DNA from: Kriegella sp965368185
Lineage (GTDB): Bacteria > Bacteroidota > Bacteroidia > Flavobacteriales > Flavobacteriaceae
Direction of reading: 5' to 3'
Length of the DNA: 29,705 bases
Assembly (NCBI GenBank): GCA_965368185.1
Contig: CBDULZ010000062.1
Coordinates: forward strand, 1-29,705
Shown here: one piece after another, positions 9,981 through 18,095 of the stretch
How positions within the stretch are numbered: position 1 is the first letter of the stretch
How the letters are laid out: every line of letters starts with the position of its first letter
Notes under the pieces: generated by a model
The model's database searches: none
The model's input: only the letters and a program-made list of their open reading frames with translations
What the model was told of the DNA's origin: nothing
Program-made: the position numbers and the translations under genes

Positions 9981-11171
9981 TTACTTTGTCGAGAATCTAT
10001 AGACAGTCTGTGAATTATAGGTCTCGCCCGGACTCAATACGACTGACGGAAAATCAGGCTTGTTGGGAGAATCGGGATAATGCTCGGTTTCAAGGCAAAA
10101 ACCGCTTCGTTGCCCGTAAGTACCCCCATTTTTTGCAGGAAGCGTTCCGTCTAGAAAATTGCCTGAATAAAACTGGACCCCTGGTTGATCAGTGAACACT
10201 TCAAGAACGCGTCCGGTTGCAGGGTGGTACACCGTAGCACCAAGGCGAACACCTGAATTTTGATCATTTAAAACCCAACAATGGTCAAAGCCTCCGCCAA
10301 TTGTCAATTGATCATTTTCCTTTCCGATATCTTCGCGTATGGCCTTTGGTTTGCGGAAATCGAAGGGAGTACCTTCGACGCTAGCCAATTCGCCTGTAGG
10401 AATAAGCGTTTCATCAACAGGTAAATAACGATCGGCATTTATGGTAACCTCATGGTCTAAAATCGTTTGCGAAAAATCTGCCGATAGATTAAAGTAGGCA
10501 TGATTGGTGAGATTTACGATGGTCTTTTTATCGGTAGTCGCTTCGTATAACATTTTCAGACTATTGTCATTAGTCAAAATATAAGTAACGGTTACGTTCA
10601 AATTCCCAGGAAAACCTTCCTCCATATCTTTGCTCAAATACGATAATTTCAAGGAGGCGAAATCGCTTCCTTTTTCTACAGACGCCTTCCATAATACTTT
10701 ATCAAAACCTTTTAAACCACCATGCAAATGGTTTTCCCCATTATTTAGGGCCAAATTGTATTCTTTATCTCCAATCGAGAATTTTCCTTTGGCGATACGA
10801 TTACCATACCTTCCGATAATCGACCCAAAATACGGGCTCTTATCAAGATATTGGGCGAATCTATTGTATCCTAAAACGACATCTTCGGCAACTCCATTTT
10901 TATCGGGTGCTTTTAATGAAGTTATGATTCCTCCATAAGTGATAATATCTACTTCTACGCCATTCTCATTTATAAGGGTATAGCGTTCGACTTTTTCGCC
11001 GTCTGGAGTAATACCAAATATATTCTTTGTTATACTTACCGTTTCCTTTTCGGTTGCCACTTCGAATGTAGCGGCTTGAAAATCGTCTTTCTTTTCAGGT
11101 TTGCACTGAAGGTTCGCTAAAGACAAACACAGTAGCAAAAAAGCATAAATACAATTTTTTAATAAATTCAT
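9981..11171 (-). CDS. galM: Aldose 1-epimerase (mutarotase), probably a lipoprotein
   Basis: Interconverts alpha and beta anomers of aldoses such as galactose or glucose. The product has 396 residues and starts at the ATG at 11171. The N-terminus (MNLLKNCIYAFLLLCLSLAN then LQCKPEKK) is a signal peptide with a possible, non-canonical lipobox at Cys23, which would put the enzyme in the periplasm or outer membrane. Active-site signatures are NNGENHLHGGLKGFDKVLW (about 143-161), the catalytic His224 in NLTNHAYFNLS, GGGFDHCWVLND, and the catalytic Glu361 in FCLETEHYPDSPNKPDFPS. The length is normal for an exported GalM of Bacteroidota. It sits upstream of and nearly abuts the symporter gene, which supports a role in preparing one sugar anomer for import. 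The mature protein begins after an ~35-residue Lys/Glu-rich linker. Confidence 0.94.
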   Translation of the reverse strand: MNLLKNCIYAFLLLCLSLANLQCKPEKKDDFQAATFEVATEKETVSITKNIFGITPDGEKVERYTLINENGVEVDIITYGGIITSLKAPDKNGVAEDVVLGYNRFAQYLDKSPYFGSIIGRYGNRIAKGKFSIGDKEYNLALNNGENHLHGGLKGFDKVLWKASVEKGSDFASLKLSYLSKDMEEGFPGNLNVTVTYILTNDNSLKMLYEATTDKKTIVNLTNHAYFNLSADFSQTILDHEVTINADRYLPVDETLIPTGELASVEGTPFDFRKPKAIREDIGKENDQLTIGGGFDHCWVLNDQNSGVRLGATVYHPATGRVLEVFTDQPGVQFYSGNFLDGTLPAKNGGTYGQRSGFCLETEHYPDSPNKPDFPSVVLSPGETYNSQTVYRFSTK

Positions 11172-11348
11172 TTTATCAAGATTTAGTTGGTCAAATCTGC
11201 CACTCCACCTGATTCAAAGCGTATTCAAATCATATAATCCAAATTACCATCAAGTGAAATTCCATAGGAGCAGGGGAAGATAAAAAATTTATGAAAGCGA
11301 AGACCAAAATCCTAGATTGGAATTAAAAACTTATTGTTTGTATTCTGA

Positions 11349-12479
11349 CTAACCTTCAAAAGTGAATTCAGGCAATTTAGTAAGCTCCCCTCCCTTTTGT
11401 GCAGATTCGTGTGCAAGTATACCTACGCAAGTAATATTTGCAGATTGTTTTGCATTCGGGTAAGGCGCTTTCTTTGTTATCAAGGCATTTACAAATTCAT
11501 GAACCAAATGAGGGTGCGAACCACCGTGACCGGCACCCTGTGTAAAGGAAAGGTGCTGGTGTTCATCGGAATCATAAACCCCCTTGGTCGTGAAATGCTG
11601 TATCTCTTTGGGCAACAGCTTTGCAAAATCTGGACTCTCCACTTCCTGAGGAATTTCCGGTTCTGGCTTTTTCGCAGTATGAACAACCAAAGGGTTTCCC
11701 TCAATAAGTGGCCATTCTACTGATTTTTTAGACCCATAAACTTCAAAGCTTTCCCGATATTGGCGCGCTACATCAAAAAGTGATCGATATACCTGTGCAC
11801 TTAAATCGGAATTTCGAAATTTAATATGGGTTGTTTCAACGGCATAGGGCGAATTGTAGTTCGAAATAAGTTCCTTGCGAATAGTACCCGACCCAAAACA
11901 AGAAACATATTCAGCCTCTCCCCTAGTTAAACCCAAAACTGGCCCCACACAATGGGTTGCATAGTGCATTGGAGGTAAACCTGGCCAGTAGTTCGGCCAC
12001 CCGTCCATATCTTGTTGATGGCTTGCCTTTAAAAACTGCACTTTACCCAGTTCCCCATTTTCATAAAGTTCTTTCATATAGAGAAATTCCCGTGCGTAAA
12101 CCACCGTTTCCATCATCATATAGGTAAGACCTTTCTCGTTGGTCAGTTTTACAATTTCCTCACATTCTTCAACAGTTGTTGCCATTGGCACCGTACACGC
12201 CACGTGTTTGCCAGCCTTTAACGCCTTTATCGACTGAATTCCATGATCAGGAATTGGTGTGTTTATGTGAACGGCATCAATTTCAGGGTCCTCTATCAAT
12301 TCATCAAATGAGGTATATCTTTTCTCTATACCGAAGGCATCCGCCAATTCATTTAGTTTCGATGCATTCCGTTGTGAAACCGCAATTAGGTGTGCATTCG
12401 GGTGTTTTTGATATATAGGAATGAACTCGGCACCGAACCCTAATCCCACTATTGCTATGTTGATTTTCTTATCGCTCAT
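11349..12479 (-). CDS. Gfo/Idh/MocA family oxidoreductase with atypical catalytic motif
   Basis: An NAD(P)-dependent sugar or cyclitol dehydrogenase-like protein of 376 residues. The Rossmann N-terminus reads INIAIVGLGFGAEF, with the dinucleotide motif G12-x-G14-x-x-A17. A C-terminal alpha/beta domain with HYATHCVGPVLGL (His172, His176) follows. The catalytic Lys of the usual E-K-P motif is missing: the site reads KHVACTVPMATT, with Thr96-Val97-Pro98. I recall related VP-type sequences in Bacteroidota and Planctomycetota, so this may mark a subfamily rather than a dead enzyme. There is no signal peptide, so it is cytoplasmic. It is the last gene of a three-gene operon, 15 bases after the TIM-barrel epimerase gene, which suggests that both act on the same keto-sugar. 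The substrate is unknown. Confidence 0.9.
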   Translation of the reverse strand: MSDKKINIAIVGLGFGAEFIPIYQKHPNAHLIAVSQRNASKLNELADAFGIEKRYTSFDELIEDPEIDAVHINTPIPDHGIQSIKALKAGKHVACTVPMATTVEECEEIVKLTNEKGLTYMMMETVVYAREFLYMKELYENGELGKVQFLKASHQQDMDGWPNYWPGLPPMHYATHCVGPVLGLTRGEAEYVSCFGSGTIRKELISNYNSPYAVETTHIKFRNSDLSAQVYRSLFDVARQYRESFEVYGSKKSVEWPLIEGNPLVVHTAKKPEPEIPQEVESPDFAKLLPKEIQHFTTKGVYDSDEHQHLSFTQGAGHGGSHPHLVHEFVNALITKKAPYPNAKQSANITCVGILAHESAQKGGELTKLPEFTFEG

Positions 12480-12494
12480 TTTTACTTTTTTATA

Positions 12495-13358
12495 TTATGC
12501 TTTATTGAATGTTTCTTTTAAAAAATTCAGGCCTTCAGAAGCGAACCCGTCTTGACTTTCGGCCAGATTTTTCCATATACAAACGGCACCGGCCAGTTCC
12601 TTGATTTCGGGGGTAAAACTTTCTATAACCATCGCCCCCTTATAATCGATATCTTCAAGACCCTTCTGAAACTCGTACCAAGGTGTTAGGCCACTTCCCG
12701 GAATGCCGCGATGGTTTTCTGAAACCTGTACATGTAGCAACTTATCGCCTACGGTATTTATGGCTTCCCGAATATTTTTTTCTTCAATTGTCATATGAAA
12801 ACCATCAAGAAGCACTTTCGCCTCAGTGTAGTTGATATCGGTCACCAAACGCATAACATCTTCGGCTGTATTGACCATATCGGATTCAAACCGATTTAAG
12901 GGTTCCAAGGCAATAGAAGTGCCAAATGACTGTGCTACTTCACATACCTTTCTCAGATTATTTACCGCGCGCTCCCACTCTATTTTTCGCTGTTCGGAAG
13001 ATACCATTCTGGCCTTTCCTACTGCTGAATACATGGGACCGGCTACAAAGTCAACATTCCATGCATTACAAAGTTCAAAACATTTTTCAATATATCGAAA
13101 GCACGTTTCATGTACCGAAACATCATCATGGGTCAAGTCTTTTGTCGGACCGAATACGCCACAAACTGTTGGTTCCAAGCCATTTTCCATCAAAGCATTG
13201 TTCACCGCTTTTGCATCTATAAGTTCCGGATTTTCCACAGGTATTTCCACCACATCAAATCCCATAGACTTAATTTTTGGAAATAGCGAAATCGATTCTG
13301 TTGTAAACGGCGATTGCCAAAGCCACGTGCTAACCCCATATTTAAGTTTGGATGTCAT
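12495..13358 (-). CDS. Sugar epimerase/isomerase, ketose 3-epimerase-like TIM barrel
   Basis: A 287-residue cytoplasmic xylose-isomerase-like TIM barrel resembling D-tagatose/D-psicose 3-epimerases. Matching motifs are IALEPLNRFESDMVNTAEDV with Glu152, VLLDGFHMTIEEKN with Asp185 and His188, VSENHRGIPGSGLTPW with Arg217, and VIESFTP with Glu246. These correspond to metal ligands Glu150, Asp183 and Glu244 and to His186 and Arg215 of the Agrobacterium psicose epimerase. The fourth expected metal ligand, His209 of that enzyme, aligns with Gln211 here (LLHVQVSEN, codon CAG). A His lies two residues earlier. The numbering of the reference enzyme is from memory. The gene is 17 bases downstream of the ThuA fusion gene and 15 bases upstream of the oxidoreductase gene. 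Its substrate could be a free or keto sugar, since no phosphate site is evident. Confidence 0.9.
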   Translation of the reverse strand: MTSKLKYGVSTWLWQSPFTTESISLFPKIKSMGFDVVEIPVENPELIDAKAVNNALMENGLEPTVCGVFGPTKDLTHDDVSVHETCFRYIEKCFELCNAWNVDFVAGPMYSAVGKARMVSSEQRKIEWERAVNNLRKVCEVAQSFGTSIALEPLNRFESDMVNTAEDVMRLVTDINYTEAKVLLDGFHMTIEEKNIREAINTVGDKLLHVQVSENHRGIPGSGLTPWYEFQKGLEDIDYKGAMVIESFTPEIKELAGAVCIWKNLAESQDGFASEGLNFLKETFNKA

Positions 13359-13375
13359 TCTTTAAAATTCTTTTA

Positions 13376-16300
13376 TCATTTATTTGGAGCTACTACTTTC
13401 ATAACCCCTTGCATAATTCGCCAATGCCCTGGAAACGTACAGATAAAAGGATACATGCCAGGCTTATCGGGTGCAGTAAATTTAAGAACAACTTTCTCTT
13501 CAGGATTTACCAAAGCTGTTGCGTACAACACTTCACCCATTTCTGGGACGTAATTTTTATCGGCTCCTGCGGGATCAGCTGCCATTTTATCCGCTGCGGC
13601 ACCCACCTTTTCCTTTTCCCCGGGAGCGACAATGACTAAATTATGTTGCATAAAATCGATATTTTCCAAAACAATTTCGACCGGCTTTCCTGCTTCTACC
13701 ACGAATTCAGAGATATCATATTTCATCTCATTTTTTACCGTCTTAATTTGAACCATCGTAGCCTTTTCCTCACTATCGGCCACTCCCCCACCAGATTGCG
13801 AGATTCTTCCTTTATAGGCCTTTGTAAAAACCTCGGCAATGGAAGTGTTTTCAAAAATATTGTTTGAAGCTTTGGAAAAATCTTTCTCCACTTCATATTT
13901 CCATGTGCCCCCAAGAGCGACCCTACTTTTGCCTTGCTTTAAAAACAATGCGTTTCTTTCTCCGTAAATACCGCCCTCTCCACCTGTATCCTCAACACGA
14001 ACAGCAATTATATTCTCCCCTTGTTTTAATAACTCGGAAGGAAATGTATAGGTTCTATTCTTATCATAACTCTGTTTTGTTTCACCAACCTTCTCCCCGT
14101 TTATATAAACCACATCGGAGTCATCAATAGGTCCTAATGAAATAGTTGCTAGCTTGGCGCTACTCAAATTTGAAATGGTAAAGGCCTTTCTAAACCAAAC
14201 AACTCCATCCATTTGCAATCCTGCATTTTCGATGGTTTGTGGCAATTGCATCCTTTTCCAATCACTGTCATTATAAGACTTCGATTCCCTTTGATTACTC
14301 TCTTTTAATGATCTGCTGATATCTGGATCGGTCTTTTCAAACGCGTCAATAAAACCCCTGGCGTGCGTGCTTGCTGCAATATAAACAGCTTTCGACAGCC
14401 AATTGTCGTTTACGATATTATTTTGTTTGCTTATAGGGTACAGCAATCTTCCTAGAGAATCAGATGATGGTCGATGACTAAAATAAAGTAAAACAGCTAA
14501 TTGAACTCCAGGTTCCTTATCATTTAAAACCCCGGATTTTAAAAGAGCTTCGTCTGTTTCATTGTTTTTGGGAAGTATTTGAACTGCGGCTTTCCGTACC
14601 GATGGCGCTGCATGGTACAACGCCCCTGCCACCACATTTTTGGCTTCTTCGTCAGCTGTTAAGGCATTTAGACCGTGAATTGTCCAAAGGGCATGGAGCG
14701 CTGCCGGATTCATTCCCTCTTCATCGATTTTGGGATTATTGACCATCTTGTACAGTTCGTTCAGCACATCAGCATTTCCCCTTTCAACCAAAAGTCTTTG
14801 GGCGGTCAATCGCCAAAACATATTATCATTTGAAAGCGTATACAAAAGTTCATCCGTGTCATTTTTGTCAATGGATATCGGCTTATAATCCGTACTTGAT
14901 TTAGGCACTACCCTCCAAATACGACCTCGTGATTTATCACGCAAGGGATTGACATAGGCGTTCCCTTTTCCGTTTTCCGCATCATAGCCTCCTCGATCTA
15001 CTCTGGGCGTAGGATTGTGCTGTACTATAAAATTATACCAGTCGGCGATCCAAACAGATCCATCAGGACCGACTTTGGCTTCCACCGGCGAAACCCACTC
15101 ATCGGAGCCCGCAAACAAATTACGGCCATCCTTTTCAACATACCCCGCACCTTCTTTCTCTATTTTGGCAATATGCACAACACCTCCCGTGGGTTCACAA
15201 ACAAAGGCCACTTTATTCCAATATTCTTTGGGATAATTACGAGCAGTATAAAAGTGATGCCCCGCAGCAGCTGTAAATCCACCGAAAACATCAACTTGTC
15301 GCACGTTAGGAGTAATGGGTTGCATCGCATAATGCCCGTCAATTTTTGCGCTGCCCTCAGTTGAAATGCCTTCTACACCTTCAAAATTAGCATTGGGTAT
15401 ACCAACAAAAACGCTATGTGTATTGTTGGCCGTCGAAGCAAAAATCGAATTGTCTTCGGTAATGCCCAAACCCCAAGTATTGTTACTGGTGTTGGTCAGA
15501 AATTCGAAATTTTTCAATTGTTTATCGAAACGGTAGACGCCTTGACGGAATTCCCGATCCGTTCCGAAGATTGTTCCTTTAAAACCAGAATAACCCAATA
15601 CCCCATAAATTTTATTATCTATTCCGTACTGAAGATTAGATGGACCCGCGTGGGTATCAAAAGTTCCCCAACCATCAATTACAACATCCCTTATATCCGC
15701 TTTATCATCACCGTCGGTGTCTTTTAAAAATATAAAGTGCGGGGCCTGGGAAACAATAATACCGCCATTGGCAAAAGTAAAACTAGTAGGAATGTTTAAC
15801 TTATCGGCAAACACCGTAACCTTATCGGCCTTACCGTCACCATCGGTATCTTCTAAAATTTTGACTTTATCATCTCCTAATCCTTTCTCATCGCGAACCG
15901 TATTCGGGTAATCTACGGTTTCAATGACCCATAACCGCCCCTTTTCATCCCAGTTCATAGCGATGGGATTAATAATATCAGGTTCGGAAGCGAATAGTTC
16001 CAAATCAAAACCGGGCGGTACTTGAATCATTTTTTTTGAATCTTCCGGTGCCAATGGCAATTGATATTTGGGTGCCGGATCTCTTTTTTCATAATTGGGA
16101 ATATTATCCATTTCCTTGTATTCCAACTTTGGAATACTTTTAGCATATTCTTGCCAATTTTTCTTTACGTTGTCGTTCACGGCCCATAAAATACCTTCTT
16201 TTACCAACTTTTGAAACCCCGGGTTTTGCCACGTACGTTCGTCATGACCATAGGCGGTATAAAATACTTTTCCCTTCCCATAATTCTTTACCCATGTCCA

Positions 16301-16888
16301 CGGTTCATGGTGCTCCCCTTCTACCCTTTCCATCAAAACCGTGATGTCGTCAGCAATATTGTCATGCACATAAGTTTCATCCCATGTCGAAAAAGCCTCA
16401 AAGGATTGCATTATGGGATGGGTTTTGTCTAAAATACTTGCCGTAAAAGTTCCCGTTCCATGCGCTTTGAATTGTCCCCCTACCAAATCGACGAATTCTT
16501 GCGACTCATTAAAACAAAAGCTTGCACAGTGTATAGGAATAAACGCATGACCATTCGCTACATATTCCATTAGTGCTTTTTCTTGCTTCGGATGTCGATC
16601 TTCATGGTTGGCATATAGTATTACCCCATCGTACATCTCTAAATTATTCTTGTTTAAATCTTTTATGTTTTCCGTATAAGTAATGTTTATTCCATCTTGT
16701 GTCAAAGCTGAAGCTAAAATTGGCATATACACCCGAGAATTATGATGTTCCTGGGCATGCCCCAAGAATAAGATCTCAATTCTTCTCGGTTCATCGTCTT
16801 TAATTCTTTTCTCGGAAGAATTGCATCCAATTAATAAAAGACACATCAAAAAAGAACGAAAAAAAATGGTGCACACTGAATCCATCAT
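13376..16888 (-). CDS. ThuA / membrane-bound dehydrogenase-like propeller / azurin fusion lipoprotein
   Basis: A large multidomain exported lipoprotein of 1170 residues from the ATG at 16888. I chose this start because MMDSVCTIFFRSFLMCLLLIGC gives a compact signal ending in a lipobox at Cys22; the frame is open 21 codons further. Domains in order: ThuA (about 36-240, with NHEDRHPKQEKALMEYV, FIPIHCASFC and GKVFYTAYGHD); a beta-propeller of the putative membrane-bound dehydrogenase type (about 285-665), with Ca-type loops DTDGDGKAD and DTDGDDKAD; helical HEAT-like repeats (about 690-860); a beta-sandwich resembling glycosidase sugar-binding domains (about 870-1000, VVWFRKAF and VYINGEKVGE); and a C-terminal azurin-like cupredoxin (about 1045-1169). 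All type-1 copper ligands are visible: His1082 (MQHNLV), Cys1150, His1155 and Met1159 (CTFPGHWRIM). No CxxCH haem site is present. It is the first gene of the operon. I infer sugar oxidation with electrons passed to copper. Confidence 0.9.
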   Translation of the reverse strand: MMDSVCTIFFRSFLMCLLLIGCNSSEKRIKDDEPRRIEILFLGHAQEHHNSRVYMPILASALTQDGINITYTENIKDLNKNNLEMYDGVILYANHEDRHPKQEKALMEYVANGHAFIPIHCASFCFNESQEFVDLVGGQFKAHGTGTFTASILDKTHPIMQSFEAFSTWDETYVHDNIADDITVLMERVEGEHHEPWTWVKNYGKGKVFYTAYGHDERTWQNPGFQKLVKEGILWAVNDNVKKNWQEYAKSIPKLEYKEMDNIPNYEKRDPAPKYQLPLAPEDSKKMIQVPPGFDLELFASEPDIINPIAMNWDEKGRLWVIETVDYPNTVRDEKGLGDDKVKILEDTDGDGKADKVTVFADKLNIPTSFTFANGGIIVSQAPHFIFLKDTDGDDKADIRDVVIDGWGTFDTHAGPSNLQYGIDNKIYGVLGYSGFKGTIFGTDREFRQGVYRFDKQLKNFEFLTNTSNNTWGLGITEDNSIFASTANNTHSVFVGIPNANFEGVEGISTEGSAKIDGHYAMQPITPNVRQVDVFGGFTAAAGHHFYTARNYPKEYWNKVAFVCEPTGGVVHIAKIEKEGAGYVEKDGRNLFAGSDEWVSPVEAKVGPDGSVWIADWYNFIVQHNPTPRVDRGGYDAENGKGNAYVNPLRDKSRGRIWRVVPKSSTDYKPISIDKNDTDELLYTLSNDNMFWRLTAQRLLVERGNADVLNELYKMVNNPKIDEEGMNPAALHALWTIHGLNALTADEEAKNVVAGALYHAAPSVRKAAVQILPKNNETDEALLKSGVLNDKEPGVQLAVLLYFSHRPSSDSLGRLLYPISKQNNIVNDNWLSKAVYIAASTHARGFIDAFEKTDPDISRSLKESNQRESKSYNDSDWKRMQLPQTIENAGLQMDGVVWFRKAFTISNLSSAKLATISLGPIDDSDVVYINGEKVGETKQSYDKNRTYTFPSELLKQGENIIAVRVEDTGGEGGIYGERNALFLKQGKSRVALGGTWKYEVEKDFSKASNNIFENTSIAEVFTKAYKGRISQSGGGVADSEEKATMVQIKTVKNEMKYDISEFVVEAGKPVEIVLENIDFMQHNLVIVAPGEKEKVGAAADKMAADPAGADKNYVPEMGEVLYATALVNPEEKVVLKFTAPDKPGMYPFICTFPGHWRIMQGVMKVVAPNK

Positions 16889-17034
16889 AAGGTTTATAAA
16901 ATCGTATTCAATTATAAACAATAAAATAGCACAATATCGACTGTATTTCACCCAAAAAGACCTTTATTATATCATACTTTTAGATTTAATTCAATTAAAT
17001 TGACATATTAGTGGATTTATGGGTTCAAACACTT

Positions 17035-17042
17035 TAAATTTG
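17035..17042 (+). promoter_or_regulatory. Candidate -7 box for the AraC-family gene
   Basis: TAAATTTG matches the Bacteroidota TAnnTTTG consensus and lies 25 bases before the TTG start at 17068, a sensible place for a short leader. A TTGACA at 17000-17005 is too far upstream to pair with it properly, so the -33 element is not convincing. The 179-base intergenic region is shared with the divergent ThuA fusion operon and would be the natural site for AraC-protein binding. Confidence 0.3.
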
Positions 17043-17067
17043 AAGTTCAACATTAAATTGAAAACCC

Positions 17068-17937
17068 TTGGTCCAAGCTTTAAGAAAATCGCCCATACTT
17101 AGCACACATATTTTCGAAGTAAAGGCTTTGAAAGAGGCCATTTTTGAACCCAATTGGCATTTTCATTCCGAATATCAATTATTTATGGTGCTCAAGGGAA
17201 CCGGGACCCGTTTTATAGGTGATAATGTCAAACATTTCAAAAATGGGGATATCACCTTTACCGGACCCAATTTGCCGCATCTTTGGAGAAGTGACGGCGA
17301 GAGCGACCTGGCTGATAAAAAAAACTGGTCCGAAGGAATTGTTGTTTATTTTCATCAGAATTTTATTGGAAGTGATTTGTTGGAAAAGGAAGAAATGATA
17401 AAACTTAAGCAACTTTTTAAAAATAGTTTAAGGGGAATCGACATATATGGTGTTACGGCCGAAAAAGTAAGTGAAATGCTGCGAAATCTATTAAGGTTAC
17501 AAGGTTTTGAAAGTGTTTTGGAACTCTTAAAAATTTTAAATTGTATCTCGAAAACAAGTGAATTTAAAATATTAGCGAGTCCAGGTTACACGAATACCTT
17601 AAAAGAAGGAGATACGGAGCGCATGAATAAGGTATATACTTATATCATGAAAAATTTTAAAAATAAAATATCCATAGCTGAATTGGCCTCGTTGACCAGT
17701 ATGACCCCAACATCGTTCAGTAGGTATTTTAAAATTCATTCGAATAAGACATTTTCAGATTTTATAAGTGAAATACGTATTGGACATGCGTGTAAATTAC
17801 TCATTGAAAAAAGAGTAAATATCTCACAAGCTTGCTATGATAGTGGCTTTCTAACGATGTCGAATTTCAATCGTCAATTCAAGGCAATAACGAATAGAAC
17901 TCCAGCTGCTTATAGAAAAGAATACGCCATGCGATAA
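17068..17937 (+). CDS. AraC-family transcriptional regulator
   Basis: A 289-residue regulator. The N-terminal cupin-like sensor domain includes EPNWHFHSEYQLFMVLKG (27-44), then TRFIGDN and FTGPNLPHLWRS, which is the pattern of sugar-sensing AraC proteins of Bacteroidota. The C-terminal ~100 residues form the double helix-turn-helix: ISIAELASLTSMTPTSFSRY in the first half, and ISQACYDSGFLTMSNFNRQF with FKAITNRTPAAYRKEY in the second. An in-frame TGA lies at 17059-17061 and no ATG precedes the conserved region, so TTG at 17068 is the likely start. The gene is divergent from the ThuA/epimerase/oxidoreductase operon and probably controls it, perhaps also the mutarotase-symporter pair. The inducer is unknown. 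Confidence 0.92.
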   Translation: MVQALRKSPILSTHIFEVKALKEAIFEPNWHFHSEYQLFMVLKGTGTRFIGDNVKHFKNGDITFTGPNLPHLWRSDGESDLADKKNWSEGIVVYFHQNFIGSDLLEKEEMIKLKQLFKNSLRGIDIYGVTAEKVSEMLRNLLRLQGFESVLELLKILNCISKTSEFKILASPGYTNTLKEGDTERMNKVYTYIMKNFKNKISIAELASLTSMTPTSFSRYFKIHSNKTFSDFISEIRIGHACKLLIEKRVNISQACYDSGFLTMSNFNRQFKAITNRTPAAYRKEYAMR

Positions 17938-17956
17938 GATGATTGAAAAAGGACAC

Positions 17957-17988
17957 TTGTTTTTATTGGGTTAAAAAAAATAACTTTG
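17957..17988 (+). promoter_or_regulatory. Candidate flavobacterial promoter for the CpsB-type phosphatase gene
   Basis: TTG at 17957-17959, a 21-base spacer and TAACTTTG at 17981-17988 fit the known Flavobacterium consensus TTG-N17-23-TAnnTTTG. Transcription would begin near 17995 and leave a leader of about 100 bases before the ATG at 18096. That leader contains an 11-codon reading frame at 18003-18038 (MKKVGYCRINA). Whether that frame is translated is unknown. Confidence 0.45.
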
Positions 17989-18095
17989 CCCCCTTCATTT
18001 TCATGAAAAAAGTAGGATATTGCCGCATTAACGCTTGAAAAAGTAATGTTTGTCGTTGATTTAAGAATAATTTTCTATCATAAACCTATAATTAA

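Noticed and set aside
12832..13365. A 177-codon open frame on the plus strand
   Set aside because: It lies wholly antisense to the ketose-3-epimerase-like gene, has no family features and is explained by the codon pattern of that gene.
13376..16888. Possible c-type cytochrome in the ThuA fusion protein
   Set aside because: No CxxCH occurs; the Cys residues at the C-terminus fit an azurin-type copper site instead.
4064..17937. A polysaccharide utilisation locus
   Set aside because: Sulfatase, mutarotase, symporter and AraC regulator are present, but there is no SusC/SusD pair and no recognised glycoside hydrolase or lyase, so the term is not justified.
18003..18038. Small frame MKKVGYCRINA resembling the N-terminus of a serine recombinase
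   Set aside because: The similarity covers only a few residues and stops at once. No recombinase remnant follows in any frame, so a decayed mobile element is not supported.
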